64,000 nt of DNA from an uncultured Solobacterium sp. (lineage in GTDB: Bacteria; Bacillota_I; Bacilli_A; Erysipelotrichales; Erysipelotrichaceae). The notes under the pieces are model-generated. The model ran no database searches and was not told the DNA's origin. It saw only the letters and a list, made by a program, of their open reading frames with translations. The DNA lies in NCBI GenBank assembly GCA_900546285.1, contig URCJ01000002.1, positions 32,029-96,028 on the forward strand, read 5' to 3'. Both the position numbers and the translations under genes were made by a program. Numbering within the stretch: the stretch's first letter is position 1; each line of letters opens with the position of its first letter. Below are positions 16,501 through 24,739 of this stretch, in pieces.

Positions 16501-17346
16501 ATGCGAAAGAAAATATTAAAAGACTTTTTTATCATTGCCCTAGGAAACTTCCTATTGGCAGTCAGTGTTTCATACTTCATACTACCATTCAACATCCTAA
16601 CAGGAGGTGTTGCCGGTGTTGCCGTAGCCATTGCCCCAATAGTACCATTCTCCCAAAAGTTTATTATTAACTTTCTAGTAATCGGACTATTCCTAGTAGG
16701 ATGGCTAATACTTGGCAAAGAATTTGCGGTAAAAACAGCACTATCATCTATTCTTTACCCAATATTCATTGACATACTATCACTATTCCCAATACCACTA
16801 GAAATACCAACACTACTAGCTAGTATCTACTCAGGATTAATAGCTGGTATCGGTATAGGTATCGTAATAAGAAGTGGTGCCTCAACAGGCGGTATGGACA
16901 TTCCACCCCTTGTGCTAAACCACTTCACAGGCATCGAAACAAGTAAATTCATCTTCATGACCGACGCCCTTACTTGTTTACTAGGCCTTATGAACTACCC
17001 ACTAGAAGCACTATTAAATGGTCTAATTTCTGTTATCCTAACTTCTATGGTAATCAACAAGATTGAAACTGCCCACGGTGATGACTCGCTACAAGTTGAA
17101 ATCATCTCATCTAAATGGGAAGAACTTAAACAAGAAATTTTTAATGAACTAGATAGAGGCGTCAGCATCTTTAATGTACAAGGTGGCTACACTCTAGAAA
17201 AACGCAAAATGTTGATGGTAATCATCGACAAAAGAGAGTACTCAGACTTACTTGAAATATTAGAAAAAGTCGATCAACAAGCCTTCGTCATCACAACACA
17301 TGTTCAATCGGTATATGGACAGGGCTTTAGATTAACATACAAATAA
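16501..17346 (+). CDS. YitT family membrane protein (DUF161 + DUF2179)
   Basis: This 281-residue protein has five or six membrane segments (ALGNFLLAVSVSYFILPFNI, then SGASTGGMDIPPLVLN) and a C-terminal DUF2179 cytoplasmic domain (GVSIFNVQGGYTLEKRKMLM). The family is widespread in Bacillota and its transport function is not established. TACAAT (16489-16494) ends 6 nt before the ATG with no Shine-Dalgarno, so the mRNA is probably leaderless. glyA follows 21 bp downstream with its own strong Shine-Dalgarno and may share the transcript. Confidence 0.92.
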   Translation: MRKKILKDFFIIALGNFLLAVSVSYFILPFNILTGGVAGVAVAIAPIVPFSQKFIINFLVIGLFLVGWLILGKEFAVKTALSSILYPIFIDILSLFPIPLEIPTLLASIYSGLIAGIGIGIVIRSGASTGGMDIPPLVLNHFTGIETSKFIFMTDALTCLLGLMNYPLEALLNGLISVILTSMVINKIETAHGDDSLQVEIISSKWEELKQEIFNELDRGVSIFNVQGGYTLEKRKMLMVIIDKREYSDLLEILEKVDQQAFVITTHVQSVYGQGFRLTYK

Positions 17347-17367
17347 TATTATAAGGAGGATATCCAA

Positions 17368-18618
17368 ATGATCGAAGAAATGATGAATCTTGTATATCAA
17401 GAAGACGAAGAAGTTGGACAGGCAATCAAATATGAATATGTAAGACAAAATAGAAACATCGAACTAATTGCCTCAGAAAACATCGTATCACCAACCGTAC
17501 TATATGCTATGGGATCAGTGCTTACTAACAAGTATGCTGAAGGATATCCTAGTAAAAGATACTATGGAGGTTGTGAAAACGTTGATGTTGTTGAAAACAT
17601 TACGATTGAAAGGGTCAAAAAACTATTTGGTTGTGAATACGCAAACGTTCAACCGCATTCAGGTGCTCAAGCTAATATGGCTGTCTTTTTCGCCATGTTA
17701 AATCCTGGTGATACATACATGGGCATGAGCCTAGATGCAGGAGGACATTTAAGCCATGGTAGCCCTGTTAACTTCTCAGGCAAATACTTCAATTGCGTAC
17801 CTTATGGTGTAGATGAAAATGGTTATATTGATTATGACAATATCCTAGAACTAGCCAAACAACACAAACCAAAATTAATAATTGCTGGAGCCAGTGCCTA
17901 CCCTAGAATCATTGACTTTAAAAAGTTTAGAGAAATAGCAGACGAAGTAGGCGCCTATTTAATGGTAGACATGGCCCACATTGCAGGACTTGTTGCCGCA
18001 GGCCTACACCCTAGTCCCTTCCCATATGCTGATGTAGTAACCACTACTACTCATAAAACATTAAGAGGACCAAGAGGTGGTGTAATTCTTTCAAATAACG
18101 AAATCAATGAAAAGTTCAATTTCAATAAAGCGATCTTCCCTGGAACTCAAGGAGGACCACTTGAACATGTTATCGCAGGTAAAGCTGTAGCCTTTAAAGA
18201 AGCCTTAGATCCTTCTTTTAAAGAATATCAAACTCAAATAGTTAAAAATTGTAAAGCCCTTGCTGAAGCTTTAAGAAACAAAGGTTTCAACATGGTAACA
18301 GGTGGTACTGACAATCATTTGTTACTATTAGACTTAACAAACTTTGATATCACAGGAAAGGAACTACAGGCTAGATGTGACAATGTCTATATCACTTTAA
18401 ATAAAAATGCTATTCCAAATGATCCTAGAAGTCCTTTTGTGACAAGTGGCGTAAGAATTGGAACAGCAGCCATAACTAGTAGAGGAATGAAAGAAGAAGA
18501 CATGGAAATTATCGCCGGTCTTATCTATCAAACCGTTACCGACTATGAAAATAATATTGATAATATAAGAGAAAAAGTTGTTACCATTTGTAACAAATAT
18601 CCTATTTATGAGAACTAA
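17368..18618 (+). CDS. glyA: Serine hydroxymethyltransferase
   Basis: This 416-residue PLP enzyme interconverts serine and glycine with tetrahydrofolate, the main source of one-carbon units. [17 protein letters not shown] and [18 protein letters not shown] are the N-terminal signatures, and [16 protein letters not shown] contains the PLP-binding Lys. The length and motif order are normal. AAGGAGG lies 8 nt before the ATG. No folate, glycine or SAM riboswitch is visible upstream. A structured RNA element begins about 70 nt downstream and could be the 3' part of this transcript. Confidence 0.97.
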   Translation: MIEEMMNLVYQEDEEVGQAIKYEYVRQNRNIELIASENIVSPTVLYAMGSVLTNKYAEGYPSKRYYGGCENVDVVENITIERVKKLFGCEYANVQPHSGAQANMAVFFAMLNPGDTYMGMSLDAGGHLSHGSPVNFSGKYFNCVPYGVDENGYIDYDNILELAKQHKPKLIIAGASAYPRIIDFKKFREIADEVGAYLMVDMAHIAGLVAAGLHPSPFPYADVVTTTTHKTLRGPRGGVILSNNEINEKFNFNKAIFPGTQGGPLEHVIAGKAVAFKEALDPSFKEYQTQIVKNCKALAEALRNKGFNMVTGGTDNHLLLLDLTNFDITGKELQARCDNVYITLNKNAIPNDPRSPFVTSGVRIGTAAITSRGMKEEDMEIIAGLIYQTVTDYENNIDNIREKVVTICNKYPIYEN

Positions 18619-18717
18619 ATACCCAACATATTTATTATCTCATAAAAAAATTTTAAAAAATAGACTACTCATTTTATTTAAAATTGGTATATTAAAAGTG
18701 TAAAGAGGAGAACTTGT

Positions 18718-18747
18718 ATGAAGGAGATTCTACTAGAATTAAATTAG
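18718..18747 (+). CDS. Tiny ORF 1 (9 codons) in the structured RNA
   Basis: The peptide reads MKEILLELN. It has a canonical Shine-Dalgarno 7 nt upstream, and its stop lies inside the AGTTCTC strand of the competing stem, so a terminating ribosome would affect folding. Whether it is translated is unknown. Confidence 0.4.
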   Translation: MKEILLELN

Positions 18748-18812
18748 TTCTCATTCAATCCAATCAGCGTTGAATGAGAGTACATTAGCTGATTTGAAAG
18801 GATGTGATACTT

Positions 18813-18839
18813 ATGAAGGAGATCCTATTAAATTATTAA
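18813..18839 (+). CDS. Tiny ORF 2 (8 codons) in the structured RNA
   Basis: The peptide reads MKEILLNY and shares MKEILL with the first mini-ORF, with silent differences (ATT/ATC, CTA/TTA) that hint at selection on the peptide. AAAGGA lies 10 nt upstream. The stop codon is 4 nt before the terminator stem. Confidence 0.4.
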   Translation: MKEILLNY

Positions 18840-18843
18840 GCAT

Positions 18844-18873
18844 GAGCCATAGCTAAGAGTTATGGTTCTTTTT
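18844..18873 (+). terminator. Strong intrinsic terminator
   Basis: An 11-bp stem GAGCCATAGCT / AGTTATGGTTC (two G-U pairs), loop AAG, then TTTTT. It overlaps the stop codon of the convergent VanZ-like gene. Confidence 0.85.
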
Positions 18874-19248
18874 AATTAATTCAACAATTCTCACAATAAC
18901 TATAAACACAAACGACATCAAGAAATATCCTGCAAGACCAGCCACAATATCTCTGAATTCCATAACACCGCTATTTGAGTACCATTGAGCAATCTCTATC
19001 GCAAAAGTTATTACCACCAAAACTGTAAACACATAAAACCATGCGATTAAAACCTCTAAGTGTTTCTTGCTCATCCATTTAAACAAAGGATAAAACACCA
19101 TCAACATCAAAACACCCATTATTCCTATTATTAGAAAATGTAGTTCCTTATCACTTAAATAAGTCTCATATGAATCATTTAATGTTAATAAATAACTATG
19201 TACTCTATATATAATATCTATCAATAAGTCTGTAATTCTTTTAATCAT
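18853..19248 (-). CDS. VanZ-like small membrane protein
   Basis: This protein of about 131 residues has three membrane segments. FAIEIAQWYSNSGVMEFRDI followed by VAGLAGYF fits the VanZ pattern (Glu-x-x-Gln, then Asp-Ile and a glycine helix). VanZ proteins affect teicoplanin resistance in some hosts, but most have no known role. The start chosen is the ATG at 19248, with AAAGGAA about 11 nt upstream; a TTG start three codons earlier is too close to that site. The gene converges on the structured RNA and its last codon overlaps that element's terminator. Confidence 0.6.
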   Translation of the reverse strand: MIKRITDLLIDIIYRVHSYLLTLNDSYETYLSDKELHFLIIGIMGVLMLMVFYPLFKWMSKKHLEVLIAWFYVFTVLVVITFAIEIAQWYSNSGVMEFRDIVAGLAGYFLMSFVFIVIVRIVELIKKNHNS

Positions 19249-19376
19249 GACAAGCAATTCCTTTCAATTTTATTCAGTATTATAGTCCTTGTTTGTACGA
19301 TAATCAAAGAACTAGTTAATTGACGTTGTATACTTTATTACTTGTTCGGCAGATTTTAATGATTTTTACCAGTTTC

Positions 19377-19451
19377 CGCCGTTTTAATCGTTATAATCAA
19401 AATTAAAGTGGCGGTAAGTGTATAAATTTACTCAAACTCCGCCACTTTAAT
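19377..19451. repeat. Inverted and direct repeat cluster CCGCC(A/G)(C/T)TTTAATC
   Basis: A perfect 13-bp inverted repeat (19402-19414 and 19439-19451, loop 24 nt) plus a third, direct copy at 19377-19390 (CCGCCGTTTTAATC). On the minus strand it follows the DUF1016 gene and may act as its terminator, though the T-run is poor. It may instead be the edge of an inserted segment. Confidence 0.6.
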
Positions 19452-19456
19452 CATTA

Positions 19457-20398
19457 TTACAACAATTTCTTATATTGTTTTAACTTATCTAAAAGAAGTT
19501 CTTTATCCAATAATCCCGAATCATATTTCACAAATAACGAAGCTGATAAATCTCGATTATATAAATATTCAACATCTTCAGTATCCTCATCTATACAAAT
19601 AACAATGCCAACACTAGGTTTTTCTTTAGTCTCACTGAAATAATTATCTAAATATTCTAAATTGACTTTCATCTTATTAAGATATTCTTGTTTATATTTT
19701 CCAAGTTCCAAATCTAATGCAACAAAACAAGATAGTTCCTTATTTAAAAACAATAGGTCTATTAAATTATCAAAATCAGCTTCATATTTTTCACCAAACA
19801 GTGATATATTTTTATCATTATTTAAAAGATACTCTTTTAAATAATCAATAATAGAATCCTTTACTCCTTCTTCTATTTCTTGTTCTTGTTCATTCATATA
19901 CTCAAGCAAGACATCATCAGATAATGCCTTATCAACTATCTTTCTTATTTCATCAAATGATGAATCAACTTTCTTCTTTGACTCCACATATTTTTTATAA
20001 AAATTTTCCTTTATACGACCTTCTAACTCTTCTTCGTTCAATTGTTCCTCAAGGCACATATCTACATAGAACATGCGCTCTTCCATAGATTTACACCCAG
20101 ACATTAGCACCAAATTCATTGGCCAGTTCAAGTTCACCAATGCCTTTTCTACAATCTTACTATCTTTATATAGTTCATAAAATTGTTTCATATTATTAAG
20201 GTTTCTTTCGTCAAAACTTTTTGATCCAGAATAATTTCTTCTTAAAAATTCACTCAAACCAACCACAAAATCTTCTGACTTCTCACTGATTATTTGACCG
20301 ATTTGATAATACATCAAAATCATTTCTCTATTGACCATCTGATATGCTCTTTTCTTACTATCTGCCACCATATTACTAATTTCCTTAAAATCTCTCAT
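19457..20398 (-). CDS. DUF1016 / YhcG-type PDDEXK nuclease
   Basis: In this 313-residue protein the N-terminal DUF1016 half includes FDERNLNNMKQFYELY and LNWPMNLVLMSG, which resembles the winged-helix 'SWSHxxxL' region of YhcG. The C-terminal half is a PDDEXK nuclease domain: LDLLFLNKELSCFVALDLELGK is followed by YKQEYLNKM, the usual 'ELK.GKFKPEY.GQM' segment with altered residues. YhcG-type proteins are frequent in mobile and defence regions; a role in junction or DNA cleavage has been proposed. AAGGAG precedes the ATG. It lies 9 bp after the RNA ligase gene, so the two probably form one operon. Confidence 0.85.
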   Translation of the reverse strand: MRDFKEISNMVADSKKRAYQMVNREMILMYYQIGQIISEKSEDFVVGLSEFLRRNYSGSKSFDERNLNNMKQFYELYKDSKIVEKALVNLNWPMNLVLMSGCKSMEERMFYVDMCLEEQLNEEELEGRIKENFYKKYVESKKKVDSSFDEIRKIVDKALSDDVLLEYMNEQEQEIEEGVKDSIIDYLKEYLLNNDKNISLFGEKYEADFDNLIDLLFLNKELSCFVALDLELGKYKQEYLNKMKVNLEYLDNYFSETKEKPSVGIVICIDEDTEDVEYLYNRDLSASLFVKYDSGLLDKELLLDKLKQYKKLL

Positions 20399-20407
20399 GC
20401 ATTCTCC

Positions 20408-21316
20408 TTAAAACAACTCATCCTTCAATACTTCTTTAACACGATTATCACTTTCAATCTTCATCCTAATAAAGTTGATAGTGCACTTCCTATTCTTTCT
20501 AACAACCGTTAATAAATCTTCTTCAATGAAAGATTCATAAACACTAGACAAGGTCCTACCAATCAATTCATTTCTTCTAGCGTTAGGATAATCATTTAAT
20601 ACTTTGGCATATTCTTTTCTAATCAACATTTCTGTAATATATTCATTCGCAAACTTCTTCTCAAATTTTTCTTCATTCTTATTATCATGATTCTTAGTTC
20701 TTAATATTGTCTTTCTATTAAAGAATTCTTCAGACACAATCTTACCCCAAACCACATGGCCCCACTTATTCTTATAATTATAATTTTTCGCAATTACACC
20801 CTCAGGCGTTTTACCATCTGGCATCAAATAATGAGTCTTATTAATACAAGCGGCTACCTCATCAATACTTGGATTCTCAAGTCTAGCAATCTCTGGTATA
20901 TAAGTTAAACCATACTCTTCCAGTAAAGGAACATACTCATCATAAGAAAGATATCTTCCATAATCGCCATCCAACTCAAACACATCAAAAATATAAAACT
21001 TCTTCCATGCATCACTATCATAAGTTCTAATAGTATGAGGAACTAGATACTCTCCAAAAACATAATGATTAGGATGCTTAGTCAAATAATCCTTTATCTT
21101 CTCATCATTAACAATCATGGCCATAAAACCTGCATTATCATTTTCCAAAGATAATTCTCTTTTACGAGAACCTGCATGCAAATTACCATCATCACCTAAC
21201 CAAACAACACTATTAGTGCCATCAATCTTAGGCTGTATTGTAACAGTTCCATTTAAGATTCCATCACACTCATCTCTACCTAATTTCTCAATATGCTGAT
21301 ATGATTTGTATTCCAT
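20408..21316 (-). CDS. RNA ligase (Rnl2-like nucleotidyltransferase)
   Basis: This 302-residue protein has the covalent nucleotidyltransferase motifs of ATP-dependent RNA ligases: motif I PKIDGTN with Lys30 as the AMP acceptor, HAGSRKREL (motif Ia), VFGEYL (motif III), PEGVIAKNY (motif IV) and VWGKIV (motif V). A helical C-terminal domain of about 100 residues follows. Such ligases seal 3'-OH/5'-phosphate nicks in RNA, as T4 Rnl2 does, and are often phage-borne or repair enzymes. AAGGAG precedes the ATG. The nuclease gene follows 9 bp downstream; the pairing suggests linked cutting and sealing, but that is inference. Confidence 0.88.
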   Translation of the reverse strand: MEYKSYQHIEKLGRDECDGILNGTVTIQPKIDGTNSVVWLGDDGNLHAGSRKRELSLENDNAGFMAMIVNDEKIKDYLTKHPNHYVFGEYLVPHTIRTYDSDAWKKFYIFDVFELDGDYGRYLSYDEYVPLLEEYGLTYIPEIARLENPSIDEVAACINKTHYLMPDGKTPEGVIAKNYNYKNKWGHVVWGKIVSEEFFNRKTILRTKNHDNKNEEKFEKKFANEYITEMLIRKEYAKVLNDYPNARRNELIGRTLSSVYESFIEEDLLTVVRKNRKCTINFIRMKIESDNRVKEVLKDELF

Positions 21317-21365
21317 TTTTACTTCTCCTTCTTCTTAAGTTACTTAAGTATACTAGAAGAGACAA

Positions 21366-21392
21366 AAAAAACAGGTCGCTTGTTAAGCGACC
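21366..21392 (-). terminator. Terminator after the macrodomain-like gene
   Basis: A perfect 8-bp stem GGTCGCTT / AAGCGACC followed, after TG, by a run of Ts on the minus strand, 10 nt past the stop codon. Confidence 0.85.
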
Positions 21393-21401
21393 CTAATTTA
21401 A

Positions 21402-22109
21402 CTAGAATATGATACAATGTTCCCCATATTTTTCTAACTGAATATCCAATTCAATAATGTCATATTTCTTATTCTCAATAAAATAAGAAAACACAATATC
21501 CGTCTTATCACAAGGTGATAATGCATATCCAGCCCTTGCAAGCAGCTCCTTTGTCTGATCCATATTTAACTTAGCACCAACACACAAACGCAAGGCAGTA
21601 TTCCTATTTGGATGATACATAGGATCGTTTTTAATCTTAGAAAAGACCTTCTTACTAAGCATAGCCCTCTTATAGACTTCTGTATTAGTTAAACCATTTT
21701 GCCCTATAAGATACATCAAATATTCCGAGAAAGTATCCTTCAAATGAGCAAGCCTATCTTCTAGTTCTTTTGGTGTCTCTATACGATAATCAATTCTTGA
21801 ATCCTCGATTTTAAAACCGTCTAAATAAGCATCTAAATCGTCATATTCAAATAAATTTTCACACAAAATAAATACATCTAAGCCATCATTAAGCTCATCC
21901 AAGACAATCATCAAACCATCTTCCCTAGAAACCTCTGAATCACCAAAAGGAATCAAAGGAATCGCAAGACTATTAACGTCTAAGCTTAAACAATCCTTAT
22001 AAAATTTTCTTAATGTCGTTTCATCTTTACAAGACAAAATAGATGTAGCATCAACTACTACATCTACATTTAAATATTTGATATCGTTAGAAACAATCCT
22101 CAAACTCAT
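21402..22109 (-). CDS. Reduced macrodomain protein with helical C-terminal domain
   Basis: This 235-residue protein starts SLRIVSNDIKYLNVDVVVDA, closely like the opening of macrodomain proteins (IVRNDITKMKVDAIVNAA). The glycine-rich ADP-ribose loop and the GGVxGAI segment are absent, and the sequence jumps to a late strand (LAIPLIPFGD). The C-terminal half (FSEYLMYLIGQNGLTNTEVYKRA, then GYALSPCDKTDIVFSYF) matches the accessory domain found after some clostridial macrodomains. It is probably a degenerate or specialised relative that no longer hydrolyses ADP-ribose. It is adjacent to the TPR gene (1-bp gap), so they form an operon. Confidence 0.65.
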   Translation of the reverse strand: MSLRIVSNDIKYLNVDVVVDATSILSCKDETTLRKFYKDCLSLDVNSLAIPLIPFGDSEVSREDGLMIVLDELNDGLDVFILCENLFEYDDLDAYLDGFKIEDSRIDYRIETPKELEDRLAHLKDTFSEYLMYLIGQNGLTNTEVYKRAMLSKKVFSKIKNDPMYHPNRNTALRLCVGAKLNMDQTKELLARAGYALSPCDKTDIVFSYFIENKKYDIIELDIQLEKYGEHCIIF

Positions 22110-22110
22110 A

Positions 22111-23046
22111 CTATGACAACTTCTTTTTGTTAGTCTTCTTCTTAGTTGGCTTCTTCTTTAAACATTCTTCCGCAAACATGAAGAACGTTGTCGTTGAACT
22201 ATATAAGTATCGGTTAGAAACAAATTCCATAATCAATTCATCTATAGTCCATGGTTGATACATAGAGTCATCAAAATCAATAATTTTATCCATAATAGAA
22301 AGATCATTGATTGACTTTACAAACTTCTTAAAGCCTTTGTTCTCCTTATTTAGTTGTTTGATATATTCTTCAGCCTTTGCATAATCGCATTTCTTATAAT
22401 AAATAATCGCAAGACTCAATAAAAATTGTGATTCCGTAAATCCATCATGACTATACTTTTCTGTTAACTCTAAAGCTTTCTCTTCCTCTTCAAAATAAGC
22501 ATACAATTGAATCAAATGATGTCTAGCCCCCATATTATCATTTTCATTCAAACGTATAATTTCTTCAGCTATTGATACTGCCTTTCTTAACATATTGCAC
22601 TGGATATAATCTGCCAATAATGAATAATAAAGTCTAATAATAGGTCTTGTTTTAAAAACCATATAGAACTCACCAACTGAATTCTCATATTCATCTTTAT
22701 ACTTAAGTTTTACTTCCTCTATCTTCTGACTTAACTTTTCAATCTCTTCCTCAAAAGTATTAGAACTAACCTCTAACAGCCTAACCTGTGCATCAAGATT
22801 ATCAGGCTCTAATTCTAATGCCTTATTCAAAAAATCTATTGCCTCACCCCTAGAATCAGTTGTCTCGGCCATCTCTAGATAATCATCAACAGTTGGCTCA
22901 TCATCATCGTCATGCAACTTACTATTATATTCATTCATAAACTTCATCAAAAGTTCATTCATCTCTTTTTCACCCTCATCACCAGTCGCATGCTTATTTA
23001 AATATTCTATAGCAGCCTTCATTGCCTTTTCGGTTTGTCTACTCAT
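22111..23046 (-). CDS. Tetratricopeptide-repeat protein
   Basis: This 311-residue protein has at least three TPR-like helical pairs: EAIDFLNKALELEPDNLDAQ near residue 70, KAVSIAEEIIRLNENDN near 160, and YAKAEEYIKQLNKENKG. An acidic stretch (HDDDDE) precedes the repeats, and the tail is very Lys-rich (KKKPTKKKTNKKK), suiting nucleic-acid or ribosome contact. No enzyme domain is seen. It precedes the macrodomain-like gene. AGAGGT before the ATG is an ordinary ribosome site. Confidence 0.75.
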   Translation of the reverse strand: MSRQTEKAMKAAIEYLNKHATGDEGEKEMNELLMKFMNEYNSKLHDDDDEPTVDDYLEMAETTDSRGEAIDFLNKALELEPDNLDAQVRLLEVSSNTFEEEIEKLSQKIEEVKLKYKDEYENSVGEFYMVFKTRPIIRLYYSLLADYIQCNMLRKAVSIAEEIIRLNENDNMGARHHLIQLYAYFEEEEKALELTEKYSHDGFTESQFLLSLAIIYYKKCDYAKAEEYIKQLNKENKGFKKFVKSINDLSIMDKIIDFDDSMYQPWTIDELIMEFVSNRYLYSSTTTFFMFAEECLKKKPTKKKTNKKKLS

Positions 23047-23101
23047 TATTTATATACCTCTTTACACAAAGTATACTATATAGGCATATAATAATAAAGC
23101 T

Positions 23102-23863
23102 ATGAATTCTTTTAAAATTATGAGCCTAAACCTATTAACAAGTGGAGCTAACATACCAGGTAATCCACCCTTTAATATTAGAATAAAAGCCATTAGTTCC
23201 ATGTTAGAGGAATACACACCAGACATAATCGGTGTACAAGAACTAACTGATTCAATGTTTCCTTATCTTAAAGATATTTTAAATAAATACTCTATCTTTG
23301 GAGAATCAAGGCATTCTCTTTTAAGTGATGAATATTCTTCAATTCTTTTCAACAAAGATAAATACGAACTACTAGACGGTAAGACCCTATGGCTATCTAA
23401 TACAACAACTAAGAAAGGATCTAAATATCTTCTTTCCCAATTCCCTCGTATTGTCACTTATGTTTATTTAAAAGACAAAGAAACCAACAAAACATTCACG
23501 GTATTCAATACTCACTTAGACGCTAACTTCCCATTTATTAGAACCAAACAAGCAATTATTCTTTCAAAGATAATTCATAAGTACCAACAAGGTGACTTTA
23601 CCCTGCTATGTGGTGACTTTAACTGCACTAGGTTGTCACCTGCCCTACGTCTTTTAAACAAAAGATTAAAAGACCTATCGTATGATGAAATGGGATCAAC
23701 TCTTAGAGGCAATGTTGGTTCCTTCTTATATAAACACCTTCCAATAGATCATATCTTTATATCAGATAATCTATCTATTGATGAAGTTAATAAGATTACA
23801 TCTTCTTATAACACGATATATCCAACTGATCATTATCCTATTATTGCCAATGTCTATTATTAG
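23102..23863 (+). CDS. Endonuclease/exonuclease/phosphatase (EEP) family hydrolase
   Basis: This 253-residue protein has the EEP metal-dependent fold: KIMSLNLL at the start, PDIIGVQELT with the metal-binding Glu, LLCGDFNC with the catalytic Asp-x-Asn, and IDHIFIS ... PTDHYPIIA with the paired His residues. Relatives are phosphodiesterases acting on nucleic acids, sphingomyelin or inositol phosphates. There is no signal peptide, so it acts in the cytoplasm. TATAAT (23087-23092) lies 9 nt before the ATG with no Shine-Dalgarno. The substrate cannot be named. Confidence 0.88.
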   Translation: MNSFKIMSLNLLTSGANIPGNPPFNIRIKAISSMLEEYTPDIIGVQELTDSMFPYLKDILNKYSIFGESRHSLLSDEYSSILFNKDKYELLDGKTLWLSNTTTKKGSKYLLSQFPRIVTYVYLKDKETNKTFTVFNTHLDANFPFIRTKQAIILSKIIHKYQQGDFTLLCGDFNCTRLSPALRLLNKRLKDLSYDEMGSTLRGNVGSFLYKHLPIDHIFISDNLSIDEVNKITSSYNTIYPTDHYPIIANVYY

Positions 23864-23927
23864 TGTTCTCATTTCAGAACAAACTATCAAAAATTACATA
23901 AAGTGTTCTCATTTGAGAACACTTTTT
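23861..23927 (+). terminator. Terminator after the EEP gene, in two related copies
   Basis: A perfect 10-bp stem AAGTGTTCTC / GAGAACACTT (23901-23924, loop ATTT) with three further Ts. A degenerate copy of the same sequence (AGTGTTCTCATTTCAGAAC) overlaps the EEP stop codon at 23862-23880. Confidence 0.8.
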
Positions 23928-23931
23928 ATCA

Positions 23932-23987
23932 TTGAAAAGTCCATACAAGTTAGTTATAATGTAATGATTTAGTTTAGCATTAAACTA
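23932..23987 (+). promoter_or_regulatory. Promoter and leader hairpin of the nucleotidyltransferase gene
   Basis: TTGAAA (23932-23937), a 17-nt spacer and TATAAT (23955-23960) form a near-consensus promoter. A perfect 7-bp hairpin TAGTTTA-GCAT-TAAACTA (23970-23987) begins about 3 nt after the expected transcription start. Confidence 0.7.
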
Positions 23988-24019
23988 TCTGGTAGGTATG
24001 GGCTTAGGAGGAATATTTT

Positions 24020-24694
24020 ATGTATCATTATTTGTCTGACTCAGCTTTTAAAAATGCGCTTAAAAAAGAAGGATCAAAATTAAGCCAAGAATTATGCCAT
24101 CAATTGAAAATCGACCACAGGATAGGTTCTAGAGCACAACTAATAGGTAGTGCTAAACGAAACATGATTACCCAAAATGAAAATGAACCAGTTGATTTAG
24201 ATTATAATCTAATTATTGTTAAAACACCTATCAAAGATGGCAAAGAACTTAAAAACGCCATTATGAAATCATTTAATAAAGTATTAAAAAGGAACGGTTA
24301 TGATGATTGCCAAGACTCAACATCGGCTATTTCAACCAAGTATTATAGTTTCAAAAAAGGAAATCAAACCAAATATAAATTTGATATCGGAATCGTAAAG
24401 GAAGATGAAAAAGGTGAATGGAAAAGGTTAATTCACAACAAAACCGGCAATATTCAAACTGATACATGGTTTTGGAATCAAACATCAGTATTTAAAGATT
24501 TAAAAAAGAAAGAGGCTTTTATCAAATCAGAAGGAAAATGGACCCTTCTCAAAGAGAGATATCTTAAATATAAGAATTATAATCTTAGATTCAATAACAA
24601 TGACCTATATTCATTCACTTGTTATGAAAGAGCTGTAAATGATGTTTATAATCAACTGCAATTATCATCTTTAGTTAATCACAGTAGAGTTTAA
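24020..24694 (+). CDS. Stand-alone nucleotidyltransferase-fold protein
   Basis: This 224-residue protein has an intact polymerase-beta-type active site: Gly43-Ser44 in LIGSAKRN, Asp59 and Asp61 in VDLDYNLII, and a third acidic residue Asp122 in YKFDIGIV. The layout is that of CD-NTase/OAS-like and MNT-like enzymes, which make cyclic oligonucleotides or modify a partner with nucleotides. No effector, kinase or HEPN partner is adjacent. It has its own strong promoter, a leader hairpin and a strong ribosome site (TTAGGAGG), so it is a dedicated single-gene unit. The product cannot be predicted. Confidence 0.65.
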   Translation: MYHYLSDSAFKNALKKEGSKLSQELCHQLKIDHRIGSRAQLIGSAKRNMITQNENEPVDLDYNLIIVKTPIKDGKELKNAIMKSFNKVLKRNGYDDCQDSTSAISTKYYSFKKGNQTKYKFDIGIVKEDEKGEWKRLIHNKTGNIQTDTWFWNQTSVFKDLKKKEAFIKSEGKWTLLKERYLKYKNYNLRFNNNDLYSFTCYERAVNDVYNQLQLSSLVNHSRV

Positions 24695-24739
24695 AAACTT
24701 TAAATACATATCTATTTTTTTATTGGATAGTCACTTAAT

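Larger units (their letters stand above)
18704..18873 (+). ncRNA. Structured RNA with pseudoknot, two tiny ORFs and terminator
   Basis: In 170 nt, a strong Shine-Dalgarno (AGAGGAG) precedes a 9-codon ORF. Next comes a perfect 9-bp hairpin (18750-18758 with 18770-18778) whose loop bases AATCAGC (18762-18768) complement GCTGATT (18788-18794), forming an H-type pseudoknot. A second Shine-Dalgarno and an 8-codon ORF follow, ending at a strong terminator. GAGAACT (18708-18714), which includes part of the first Shine-Dalgarno, can pair with AGTTCTC (18746-18752), competing with the hairpin. It reads like a switch between two folds. No plus-strand gene follows, so the RNA or its peptides may be the product. 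I recognise no known family. Confidence 0.55.
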
